DNA from: Spirochaetales bacterium
GTDB taxonomy: Bacteria > Spirochaetota > Spirochaetia > JAGLYY01
Length of the DNA: 7,027 bases
NCBI GenBank assembly: GCA_023131935.1
Contig: JAGLYY010000237.1
Location: 1-7,027, forward strand
Reading direction: 5' to 3'
The notes under the pieces are model-generated. The model saw only the letters and a program-made list of their open reading frames with translations, did no database searches and was not told the origin of the DNA. Shown piece after piece: positions 1-6,868 of this stretch. Within the stretch, counting starts at the first letter, position 1. Every line of letters starts with the position of its first letter. The position numbers were made by a program, and so were the translations under genes.

Positions 1-116
1 CACAGAGCACACAGAGAAAAGGGAGAAGGCTTAGGTCCTAGTACACTGAAACAACTGTTTCTGCTTCAACAATATTTCCAAAACCCCCTTCCATTCTTCC
101 TCTGTGATCTCTGTGG
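1..116. repeat. Imperfect inverted repeat with doubled CACAGAG/CTCTGTG heptamers
   Basis: The left arm begins at the window edge with CACAGAG (1-7), two bases, and CACAGAG again (10-16), followed by a purine-rich run to about 29. The right arm, from about 88, is pyrimidine-rich and ends with CTCTGTG (100-106), two bases, and CTCTGTG (109-115). The arms pair over both heptamers and, less perfectly, over the purine/pyrimidine runs (GAGAAGG near 23-29 with CCTTCC near 87-92). The loop of about 58 bases holds a small 5-bp hairpin (GAAAC 48-52 with GTTTC 57-61) and the 9-bp palindrome TAGGTCCTA (32-40). There is no coding potential. It resembles short dispersed intergenic repeats that I recall from environmental bacterial genomes, but copy number cannot be seen from one window. 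The element may extend left of base 1. Confidence 0.7.
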
Positions 117-209
117 CAAAAATTTCTTATTCATTTATGGATAAGATGGGGCAATTCATAGCATACTAAGGCAATATTTCTGGCTCTGATTTAATTACTT
201 AAATAATAA

Positions 210-232
210 CTTAGCGTCTTGGCGCCTTGCGT
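210..232. repeat. Octamer tandem CTTnGCGn, three degenerate units
   Basis: Three near-copies follow each other: CTTAGCGT (210-217), CTTGGCGC (218-225) and CTTGCGT (226-232, one base shorter). On the other strand this reads as ACGCAAG, GCGCCAAG, ACGCTAAG. The centre contains the 6-bp palindrome GGCGCC (221-226). It starts about 20 bases past the rsmE stop codon, so it lies in that transcript's 3' region, but it has no stem followed by a T-run and so is not an ordinary intrinsic terminator. Together with the heptamer hairpin at 1-116 it makes up the recognisable content of the 251-base spacer. The stretch between them (117-209) is AT-rich and shows nothing I can name. Confidence 0.6.
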
Positions 233-251
233 TTGTGGAAATAGAGACTGA

Positions 252-1007
252 TTATAGCCCGGCTCTTCCAAGCAGTACCGCTATCCCCGCAACACATGCT
301 GTCTCTGTTTTCAGCACCCGGGAACCAAGACTCGCGAGGGTAAACCCGGTATTCCGAAGGAGATCTCTTTCTCCTGAAGACCATCCCCGTTCCGAACCGA
401 TAGCAAGAATATAAGCTTTCCATTCCGGTTTCCATTGGCTTAGAGCAATAGCAGCTTCGTAATTGTCCAGAGCGATCCTGTCTTCCGGTGTTCGGTTTCC
501 TGAAAGCTCTTTCTCAATGTTACTGATGCAGGATTGCAGATTGGGAAAAACCTGTACCTCCGGCAGACAGGTATGGAAGGCCTGCTCTGCCCCTTCGATG
601 AGATAGCGCCGGTACTCTTCATTTTTCCAGAGAGAGCTTTTAGCGTAGGATTTTTCCCCCTTCTCGGTGTTTACAAACCAGATTGCGGAAACCCCGAGAG
701 AAGTAACATCCCTGAGCAGTCTTTTCGCGTGGACGGGCCTGATGAGTCCTACGATAAGGTGCAGGGGGTGGAGGGGCTCCGGTTCTTCCCATGGAGAATC
801 AGTACCCTCGTCGGGTCCAAAGGATAGGTGAAGGAACTTATCATCTTCCGAGATGATATGAGCTTTTCCCCGGGGGCCGTTGATAATTCCCACATCGAAA
901 GGGATGTTGCTTTTCTGCCTGAGGATTTTCAGGATATGTTGGGATCTCGGATCGCTCTTCGGGAGTGGGCTGTTGATTTCTGATTTATCAAAAAGAATAA
1001 TATTCAT
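252..1007 (-). CDS. rsmE: RsmE-family 16S rRNA (uracil-N3)-methyltransferase
   Basis: This 251-residue protein matches the usual RsmE length (about 240-250). RsmE methylates N3 of U1498 in 16S rRNA in the cytoplasm, using S-adenosylmethionine, on the assembled 30S subunit. Residues 1-70 fit the N-terminal PUA-like RNA-binding domain and 78-251 the SPOUT methyltransferase domain with its C-terminal knot. The knot motifs are visible: LAIGSERGWSSGE (201-213, where the family usually has IGPEGGF) and LGSRVLKTETA (227-237, matching LGxRILRTETA). A third family block, AEQAFHTCLPEV (140-151), keeps the AEQ and the P but lacks the usual GR. The protein is therefore a divergent member, and its exact target base is inferred from the family. 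It lies 18 bp after the HAD gene on the same strand and is probably cotranscribed. The AGGA near its ATG is about 14 bases away, so initiation may depend on coupling to the upstream gene. Confidence 0.88.
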   Translation of the reverse strand: MNIILFDKSEINSPLPKSDPRSQHILKILRQKSNIPFDVGIINGPRGKAHIISEDDKFLHLSFGPDEGTDSPWEEPEPLHPLHLIVGLIRPVHAKRLLRDVTSLGVSAIWFVNTEKGEKSYAKSSLWKNEEYRRYLIEGAEQAFHTCLPEVQVFPNLQSCISNIEKELSGNRTPEDRIALDNYEAAIALSQWKPEWKAYILAIGSERGWSSGERDLLRNTGFTLASLGSRVLKTETACVAGIAVLLGRAGL

Positions 1008-1025
1008 CTCTGAAACATTTATTCC

Positions 1026-1715
1026 TCAGCAAAGGCCAATAGTTTCGGCAAGTTCATCTATCCGGGAGATGACGAAGGTTGGTTCAAGACCGTTGGACTG
1101 GAAATTTTCCGGATTGACCCAGCAGGTATCTATTTTCGCGTTGATTCCCCCCTGGATATCCGATGTAAGACCATCTCCGATCATGAGGATTCCCTCGGGT
1201 CCCGATAATCCCATTTCATGGATGAGGTGATAGAATATCCGGGGGTCCGGTTTTGCGTAGCCTACCTCTTCCGAGATGATAACGGATTCGAAGAACCTTC
1301 CAATACCCGATAAGGCAATCCGGGATTTCTGTACTTTTTCCAGGCCGTTGGTAATGCTCACCATCCTTACTTTGCCGTTACATTGTTCAAGGACCTCAAT
1401 GGCTCCGGGGAGGAGGTAACCCCCCTTTCCCAATTCTTCGAGATAACGGGTACTGAAGGCTTCGGGGTCACCGGTTATCGCAAGCGCCCTGAACAACTTT
1501 CGGAATCGTTGGGTTTTGAGCTTCGGAGGGTCTATCAGCCCCTTCTCAAGATCTCTCCAGACCGCTTCATTGATTTCCCGGTAAAGAGGGAGAAGGTTTG
1601 ATGGGAGGTTTTCATTAATGAGTGCCTGATAAGTTATATAGAGTGCCGCATCTTCCGTTTTTCTGTAATCAAGAAGGGTGCCGTCAAGATCAAAGATTAG
1701 TGTGTGATACCTCAT
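1026..1715 (-). CDS. HAD-superfamily hydrolase, YjjG/YfnB-like nucleotidase
   Basis: This 229-residue cytoplasmic phosphatase has all four HAD motifs. Motif I is FDLDGT (8-13) with nucleophile D9 and general acid D11. Motif II is SITNG (120-124) with T122. Motif III is K155 in YAKPDP. Motif IV is MIGDGLTSDIQGG (178-190) with D181 and D186 for Mg2+. Residues about 15-95 form an alpha-helical cap of the C1 type. The block GDGLTSDIQGGINAKIDTCWVNP is typical of the YjjG/YfnB group, which dephosphorylates pyrimidine and non-canonical nucleoside monophosphates and is thought to clean the nucleotide pool. Substrate assignment within HAD families is unreliable, so I give no gene symbol. The ATG is preceded by AGGA (1726-1723) with a 7-base spacer, which supports this start. 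It is the first gene of a two-gene operon with rsmE. Confidence 0.85.
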   Translation of the reverse strand: MRYHTLIFDLDGTLLDYRKTEDAALYITYQALINENLPSNLLPLYREINEAVWRDLEKGLIDPPKLKTQRFRKLFRALAITGDPEAFSTRYLEELGKGGYLLPGAIEVLEQCNGKVRMVSITNGLEKVQKSRIALSGIGRFFESVIISEEVGYAKPDPRIFYHLIHEMGLSGPEGILMIGDGLTSDIQGGINAKIDTCWVNPENFQSNGLEPTFVISRIDELAETIGLC

Positions 1716-1733
1716 TATCTATTCCTGTTTTCA

Positions 1734-1762
1734 GTGTTGGGTCTTTCAGAGTATATTATGAT
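1734..1762 (+). promoter_or_regulatory. Candidate promoter for the ABC exporter pair
   Basis: TATGAT (1757-1762) is a good -10 hexamer on the plus strand. A -35 at 17 bases' distance would be GTGTTG (1734-1739), which is poor, so the site may need an activator or may be wrong. It overlaps the -10 of the opposite-facing promoter almost completely. The leader to the GTG start would be about 55 bases. Confidence 0.2.
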
Positions 1763-1786
1763 ACACTGGCTTTCTTTTGTAGTAAA
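1758..1786 (-). promoter_or_regulatory. Sigma70-like promoter for the HAD-rsmE operon
   Basis: Read on the minus strand there is TTTACT (1786-1781) as -35, a 17-base spacer, and TATCAT (1763-1758) as -10, which has five of six consensus bases. The predicted start would be near 1751, giving a leader of about 35 bases with a good Shine-Dalgarno before the HAD ATG. It is assigned by eye from consensus and spacing. Confidence 0.45.
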
Positions 1787-1811
1787 GTAAGGCCGACACC
1801 CTAATTCTTGC

Positions 1812-1816
1812 AAGGA
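1812..1816 (+). promoter_or_regulatory. Shine-Dalgarno deciding a GTG start
   Basis: AAGGA lies 7 bases before GTG at 1824. No other start codon in that frame is found just upstream, and the next internal Met is about 60 residues in and would remove TM1. The rare GTG start is therefore well supported. Confidence 0.7.
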
Positions 1817-1823
1817 TTGTTCT

Positions 1824-3569
1824 GTGCTGAAAGAATTCAAAACACTGATCCCCTATCTGAAACGGTATATTCCCTATTATATTGCCGGGCTTCTGTTCCT
1901 CATCATTACCGACGCGGCGCAGTTATTAATTCCCCAATTTATCCGGAAAGCGATTAACCTGATTTATACGGGCAATTTTGAGTTACGGGAAATCCTCACC
2001 ACCATGGCATTAATGCTTCTGATTGCACTGTTTGTTGCTATCGGTCGTTTTGGATGGCGCTATTTCATTCACGGTGCCTCCCGGAGGATTGAACGGGAAC
2101 TTCGGGATGATCTTTTCAGCCACCTGCTCCTTCTTTCGTCCACCTTCTACAGGAAGATGAAAACCGGTGATATTATGGCCCGGGCAACGAACGATATGCG
2201 GGCAATCCGGATGGCTTCGGGAATGGGATTTGTCGCCTTCATTGACGGCATATTCATGATGATTGCAATCCTCATCATCCTCTTTACCCGGTATCCTCAA
2301 ATAGCCCTTATCACCATTGCTCCCCTGCCGGTTGTTACTCTTTTTGTTCTTTCCTTTGGCAAGATGCTAGGCCACCGTTTTAAACGGGTTCAGGAGGGTT
2401 TTTCCCGGTTGAGTGAACATGCTCAGGAATCTTTATCGGGGATCCGGGTGATTAAGACTTTCGTACAGGAAAAGTCCAACCTTTCCCGGTTTGAGGAAAC
2501 GAATGAGGAATACCGGGCCACCAACATGGCCCTGGTAAGAGTCTGGGGTTTTTTCTTTCCGATTATTGGTTTCCTTTCAGGGATCACCTCTCTGCTGCTC
2601 TTGAAGTTCGGCGGGGTCGCGACCTTGAAGGGCGATATCTCCCCGGGAGATTTCGTCGCGGTTTTAAGTTATCTTGAGATGCTTATCTGGCCTATGATGG
2701 GGGCAGGTTTCATGGTGAATATGCTTCAGCGGGGTGCTGCTTCCCTCGAGAGAATAAATAAAATCCTTCATGAAAAACCGGACATTACAAGTCCTCCGGA
2801 ACCCCTCAGGGAAATCAAGTCCTGGGACATCCGGATCGATAATCTTTCATTTTCCTATAATGGAGAGGATGTATTAGATAACATTAGTTTTCTCCTTCCT
2901 GAGGGAAATACTCTTGGAATTCTCGGCAGGACCGGTTCCGGAAAATCAACCTTGATCCGCCTCCTGCCCCGTCTTCTCGATCCACCGAAGGGCTCAATCT
3001 TTCTTGGCGGGCAGGATGTCCATGAATATGAGCTTTCTCTCTTGCGGTCCGCTGTCGGTCTTGTCCCTCAGGATACTTTCCTGTTCTCCTCTTCCATCCG
3101 GGAGAATCTCTCCTTCGGAAATCCTGACATGAAGGAGGAGGGGATCCGGGAGGTGGCTGATATTTCGACAATAAGCAGAGAGCTGGAGACCTTTTCAGAG
3201 GGATGGAACACTCAGGTTGGGGAACGGGGAATCAGTCTTTCCGGCGGACAGAAACAGCGGATTTCTATCTCCAGGGCATTAGCGATTCAACCTCCCGTTA
3301 TGATTTTCGATGATGCCCTTTCCGCGGTGGATACCGAAACCGAAGAATCGATCCTTAATGCTTTCTTGAAGAAGCGGCAGGGAAAAACAAATATTATCAT
3401 TTCCCACCGGGTCAGTACCCTCCATGCTGCTGATTCAATCATTGTCCTGGATGAGGGGAAGATCATCCAGCGGGGTACTCATGAAGAACTGGTCCGGGAA
3501 GAGGGACTTTACCAGGAGATTAACAATTTGCAGAAGCTCGAGCATCATGGAGAGAGGGGTCAAAAATGA
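1824..3569 (+). CDS. ABC exporter half-transporter, degenerate-site subunit (TM287-like)
   Basis: This 581-residue half-transporter has a six-helix type-I exporter (type IV) membrane domain (TMs near 16-36, 57-77, 134-154, 159-179, 241-261, 275-298) followed by one nucleotide-binding domain (about 335-570). The nucleotide-binding motifs are Walker A GRTGSGKST (368-376), Q-loop Q416, signature LSGGQ (472-476), Walker B ending IFDD (494-497), D-loop SAVD (500-503) and switch histidine H528. The residue after the Walker B aspartate, normally the catalytic Glu, is Asp (D497). This is the hallmark of the degenerate subunit in heterodimeric exporters such as TM287/288. Its signature motif is intact, so it completes the partner's active site. 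It overlaps the next gene by ATGA, which suggests translational coupling and equal synthesis. It likely exports drugs or lipid-like molecules from the inner leaflet of the cytoplasmic membrane, but the substrate cannot be read from the sequence. Confidence 0.92.
   Translation: MLKEFKTLIPYLKRYIPYYIAGLLFLIITDAAQLLIPQFIRKAINLIYTGNFELREILTTMALMLLIALFVAIGRFGWRYFIHGASRRIERELRDDLFSHLLLLSSTFYRKMKTGDIMARATNDMRAIRMASGMGFVAFIDGIFMMIAILIILFTRYPQIALITIAPLPVVTLFVLSFGKMLGHRFKRVQEGFSRLSEHAQESLSGIRVIKTFVQEKSNLSRFEETNEEYRATNMALVRVWGFFFPIIGFLSGITSLLLLKFGGVATLKGDISPGDFVAVLSYLEMLIWPMMGAGFMVNMLQRGAASLERINKILHEKPDITSPPEPLREIKSWDIRIDNLSFSYNGEDVLDNISFLLPEGNTLGILGRTGSGKSTLIRLLPRLLDPPKGSIFLGGQDVHEYELSLLRSAVGLVPQDTFLFSSSIRENLSFGNPDMKEEGIREVADISTISRELETFSEGWNTQVGERGISLSGGQKQRISISRALAIQPPVMIFDDALSAVDTETEESILNAFLKKRQGKTNIIISHRVSTLHAADSIIVLDEGKIIQRGTHEELVREEGLYQEINNLQKLEHHGERGQK
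3566..3569 (+). promoter_or_regulatory. ATGA stop-start overlap coupling the two exporter subunits
   Basis: The ATG of the second subunit (3566-3568) overlaps the TGA of the first (3567-3569). Such junctions allow terminating ribosomes to reinitiate, which suits a one-to-one heterodimer. Confidence 0.85.
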
Positions 3570-5656
3570 ATGAAGAAAAAGTGATTTCCGGATATGACCC
3601 TCAGATCATGCGCAGACTACTGCAGTTCCTGAAGCCATACAAGTTGATGGTGGTTTTCGCGGTTCTCGGTTTGTTTCTTTCAACCGCGGCAGAGCTGATG
3701 ACCCCGGTTATCATGCAACAGGCAATTGATAAGCATATTGTTGTCAGGTTCTTCCGGATAAAAGAGGGGGAACAACCTCTGTTCGCTGATTTGAAAATCC
3801 CTGATGATGCCCCCATGATTGAGGGGTGGCTTTATCTTCCCACCAACGTTTTTTCGGAATTGAGCGGCAGGGAAATAGAATTGGCGAAAGAAAAGGGAGC
3901 TATCGACACTTCCAGTTATTACGTAATCTCCCGTGGCGGGGAGGATATTGAAGAGGTGATTTGGAATCATCAGAAGATCTTTACCCTTTCAGAGGATTAC
4001 GCTGCTGTCCTCCTTGAGGATTTATCGACCCTGCCTGAGGAGGAGCGGATGATTCTCCGGCAAAGGGATATCCAGGGTATCGCGGAAGCTGCAGTCCTTT
4101 TCTTCATCCTCTTAGCCGGCGGGTTGATCTTTTCATTCCTTGAGGTCTACCTGATGGCCAGTACCGGTCAGGGGGTGATGAAGGACCTGCGGATGAAAAT
4201 CCTGGGACATACCCTTGGGCAATCTCTCAAGTTCATCGACAAAAACCCCGTAGGCAGCCTGGTAACCAGAGTCACGAACGATGTAGAGACGGTAAACGAG
4301 CTTTTTACCACGGTAGCTACATCGGTTCTTAAAGATATTTCTCTCATGGTCGGGGTTGTGGTTACCCTTTTTCTCCTGGACACGCGCCTTGGGTTCATCA
4401 CCTTCCTGACCCTGCCGCCGGTTTTCTTCATTACCCTCTACTACCGGGTACGAGCGCGGGATGCCTATCGCCGGGTCAGGATGTGGGTTTCAAAGGTAAA
4501 TGCCTATCTCTCAGAGCACATATCCGGGATGGAGATTGTCCAGATATTTGGCAGGGAGAAACGCTGCAGGAAGGAGTTTTCTGAAACGAGCGGGGAACTG
4601 CTCAAGGCAAATATCTCCGAGATGCTGGTATATGCTTGTTTCCGGCCGATAATCAACTTCCTTACCTCTCTGTCAATCGGTGTTATCATCTATTTTGGTG
4701 CCCGCGGATACATTGAGAACCTTATTTCCCTGGGTGTTTTAATAGCTTTCATCCACCTGATTGGTAAATTCTTTCGTCCGGTTATGGACATGGCCGAGAA
4801 ATTTACCATCATGCAATCCTCCATGGCCGGTGGGGAACGGGTTTTTGCCCTTCTCGATCAGGTCGAACGGATTTCTGATACAGGAACTGAACCCTTGCCC
4901 GATCCTGTCCGTGGGAAGATTGAGTTCCGGGATGTAAACTTTTCCTATGTGGAAGATGAGCAGGTTTTAAAGGATCTCGCTTTTCAGGTAGAGCCCGGAG
5001 AGACCATAGCGATTGTGGGGTATACCGGCGCGGGGAAGACCACTATTGCCAGCCTCCTTTCCCGGTTGTGGGATGTTGATTCCGGATCCATCCTCCTTGA
5101 CGGTATTGATATCCGGAGCTTTCCCCTACATGAACTCCGGAAGATGATTCAACCGGTTCAGCAGGATGTGTTTATTTTTTCCAGGAGTATCGTGGAAAAT
5201 ATAGCGCTGGGCTCTAACATCACCAGGGAAGAGGTGGAGAGGGCGGCGAAAATCGTGTTCGCCGATTCCTTTATCCGAAAGCTCCCCGAAGGGTACGATA
5301 CGATCCTCGATGAACGGGGGGCCAACCTGTCTACCGGCCAGCGGCAGCTTCTCTCCTTTGCCCGGGTTGTTGCTCATGATCCAAAAGTATTGATTCTTGA
5401 TGAAGCCACAGGAAGCATCGATACCGAAACGGAGAAGCTGATTCAGCGGGCTTTAAACAATCTCCTTGAAGGAAGAACCTCTTTCGTTATTGCACACCGG
5501 CTTTCGACGATCCGGCATGCGGACAGGATCCTTGTTCTCTCTGGCGGAGAACTGGTTGAGTCCGGTTCCCATTCTGAGCTTCTATCCCGGGAGGGGGTCT
5601 ACTACAACCTGTATAAATATCAGTATGAAGCAGGAAACCGGGAGATCTTGACCTGA
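3566..5656 (+). CDS. ABC exporter half-transporter, catalytic subunit with large TM1-TM2 insertion
   Basis: This 696-residue half-transporter is about 100 residues longer than its family norm (580-600). TM1 (about 28-48) and TM2 (about 173-195) are separated by about 120 mostly polar residues (55-170), where the partner subunit has only about 20. By exporter topology this loop faces outside the cytoplasm. TMs 3-6 lie near 250-272, 276-295, 362-380 and 386-405. The nucleotide-binding domain (about 450-690) has Walker A GYTGAGKTT (485-493), Q-loop QQD (532-534), signature LSTGQ (588-592, a departure from LSGGQ), Walker B LILDE with catalytic E613, D-loop GSID (616-619) and switch H644. It is thus the TM288-like, catalytically competent partner of the upstream gene, with a weakened signature that faces the partner's degenerate site. 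The ATG is preceded by GAGGGG (3554-3559) with a 6-base spacer, inside the end of the upstream gene. The exported substrate is unknown. Confidence 0.92.
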   Translation: MNEEKVISGYDPQIMRRLLQFLKPYKLMVVFAVLGLFLSTAAELMTPVIMQQAIDKHIVVRFFRIKEGEQPLFADLKIPDDAPMIEGWLYLPTNVFSELSGREIELAKEKGAIDTSSYYVISRGGEDIEEVIWNHQKIFTLSEDYAAVLLEDLSTLPEEERMILRQRDIQGIAEAAVLFFILLAGGLIFSFLEVYLMASTGQGVMKDLRMKILGHTLGQSLKFIDKNPVGSLVTRVTNDVETVNELFTTVATSVLKDISLMVGVVVTLFLLDTRLGFITFLTLPPVFFITLYYRVRARDAYRRVRMWVSKVNAYLSEHISGMEIVQIFGREKRCRKEFSETSGELLKANISEMLVYACFRPIINFLTSLSIGVIIYFGARGYIENLISLGVLIAFIHLIGKFFRPVMDMAEKFTIMQSSMAGGERVFALLDQVERISDTGTEPLPDPVRGKIEFRDVNFSYVEDEQVLKDLAFQVEPGETIAIVGYTGAGKTTIASLLSRLWDVDSGSILLDGIDIRSFPLHELRKMIQPVQQDVFIFSRSIVENIALGSNITREEVERAAKIVFADSFIRKLPEGYDTILDERGANLSTGQRQLLSFARVVAHDPKVLILDEATGSIDTETEKLIQRALNNLLEGRTSFVIAHRLSTIRHADRILVLSGGELVESGSHSELLSREGVYYNLYKYQYEAGNREILT

Positions 5657-5671
5657 CCGTGTAGTGATAGC

Positions 5672-6862
5672 TTAAATAATTGCCTCCCAGACGGTAACCC
5701 GGTTTCTTCCCATCTGTTTTGACGCGTAAAGTGCTTTATCGGCCTCGTCGAGAAGTGTATCGATAGATGCCGCGTCAACAGGAATGAAACTGCTGATGCC
5801 AATGCTGATGGTAAAGCTAAAAGCGGCAGGATCGGTTTCAATGATCATTTGTTCTACATCGCGTCGAAGACGTTCGGCGACTGTCAGTGCCGCGCTCTTA
5901 CTTGTTTCCGGGAGGAGGATGACAAACTCTTCTCCCCCGTATCTTGCCATGATGTCAATGTCCCGGAGCGTGTCCGCGAAGAGATTTGACAGGGCTATTA
6001 ATCCTTTATCGCCGGTAGTATGTCCATAGTTGTCATTTATTCTTTTAAAATGATCAATATCAATCATTAACAATGAAATATCCTTTTTGTATCGTTTTGC
6101 CCTGCTCAATTCGATTATGGTGAGTTCTCTGAAATGCCGGCGATTGAAAAGCCCGGTTAATGGATCGGTAGTCGCGAGGACTTGAAGCTTTTTCTCCACT
6201 TTTTTTCGCTTGGCAATATCTTTTTCAAGTTGTTTGCTGATTTCTGTCATTTTTATAGCTGTTTCTTCTGCTTCCTGTTGAGATTTCTTCATATTCTGTA
6301 AAACTCTGCGTATGGAAACCTCAGAAACTATGCTTGCGAAAACTATAACGATCGTCATCATGAGAGTATCTATCAATCTGTCAATTGCCGTGCTTGGTAA
6401 ATCAAGGGGTCTGGGAACCTCCAGGACATGTAAGACATGTAAACAGATAAGAGATAGGATGGAGATCCCTGTCCATATAGCGCCCGAAAGTATATTTGCC
6501 GTAAACAGGGCAAAAAAAGGTACGATTGCAAGCCATGGAGTACTGCTGGAAATCAATCCTCCTGAAACAAAACAGGAAACAATCACATTTAACCAGATTG
6601 CCAGAATGATCAGGTTTGCCGCGAGTAGTACTTTACCCGGAAGAAACCTTACTATTAAACCGCAGGCGATAACGATGAAAACCATCCCGAAGTTAATGAG
6701 AGCAAGAAAATAGAGACCAGTGGTGAAGTAGAATATGCTGAAAAAAAGAGTTATGACTCCAGCTACAATAGACCCAATGATGGTGTTCCTGATTTTTATA
6801 TCGAGATAAGGGGTATTACTGTCTGAGGATGTGAGTGGTAACAGCGATTTCACTTTTATCAT
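5672..6862 (-). CDS. Membrane-anchored diguanylate cyclase (6TM-GGDEF)
   Basis: This 396-residue protein makes the second messenger cyclic di-GMP from two GTP at the inner face of the membrane. Six hydrophobic segments (about 28-48, 50-73, 78-100, 108-127, 128-148, 163-183) form an N-terminal membrane sensor of a type I cannot name. A charged helical linker (about 185-228, probably a coiled coil) leads to the GGDEF domain (229-396), which opens with TTDPLTGLFNRRHF (231-244). The catalytic features are present: metal-binding D268 in DIDHFK, N276, D285 in HTTGD, and the active loop GGEEF (309-313). RDID (300-303) is the RxxD inhibitory site, spaced as in PleD, so product feedback is expected. 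There is no EAL or HD-GYP domain. The gene converges on the ABC pair and has its own promoter. No Shine-Dalgarno precedes the ATG, and an in-frame TGA about 40 bases upstream leaves no other obvious start before it. The signal sensed is unknown. Confidence 0.92.
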   Translation of the reverse strand: MIKVKSLLPLTSSDSNTPYLDIKIRNTIIGSIVAGVITLFFSIFYFTTGLYFLALINFGMVFIVIACGLIVRFLPGKVLLAANLIILAIWLNVIVSCFVSGGLISSSTPWLAIVPFFALFTANILSGAIWTGISILSLICLHVLHVLEVPRPLDLPSTAIDRLIDTLMMTIVIVFASIVSEVSIRRVLQNMKKSQQEAEETAIKMTEISKQLEKDIAKRKKVEKKLQVLATTDPLTGLFNRRHFRELTIIELSRAKRYKKDISLLMIDIDHFKRINDNYGHTTGDKGLIALSNLFADTLRDIDIMARYGGEEFVILLPETSKSAALTVAERLRRDVEQMIIETDPAAFSFTISIGISSFIPVDAASIDTLLDEADKALYASKQMGRNRVTVWEAII

Positions 6863-6868
6863 ATCATT

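Noticed and set aside
1..116. CRISPR array at the left edge, suggested by the repeated heptamers
   Set aside because: The repeats are 7 bases with 2-base gaps arranged as an inverted pair. There are no repeat-spacer units of CRISPR size and no cas genes.
70..180. Nine-base direct repeat CAATATTTC (70-78 and 172-180) in the left spacer
   Set aside because: Short and AT-rich, with no shared flanking sequence. It is expected by chance and does not align with the hairpin arms.
880..1230. Plus-strand open frame of 116 codons across the rsmE/HAD junction
   Set aside because: It lies antisense to two well-supported genes, has no Shine-Dalgarno or family features, and its composition is that of a shadow frame.
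1777..1805. TTGTAG (1777-1782) with CCTAAT (1800-1805) as the exporter promoter
   Set aside because: Only three and four of six consensus bases match, and the start would fall inside the Shine-Dalgarno, leaving no usable leader for a gene that clearly has an SD.
5656..5695. ACCGT (5656-5660) and ACGGT (5691-5695) as a terminator stem between the convergent genes
   Set aside because: Only five base pairs with a loop of about 30 bases and no T-run on either side. Too weak to call.
6312..6713. Plus-strand open frame of 133 codons opposite the GGDEF membrane region
   Set aside because: It is antisense to the TM-coding part of a clear gene. Its Thr/Ile/Lys/Arg-rich translation is what the complement of hydrophobic codons gives.
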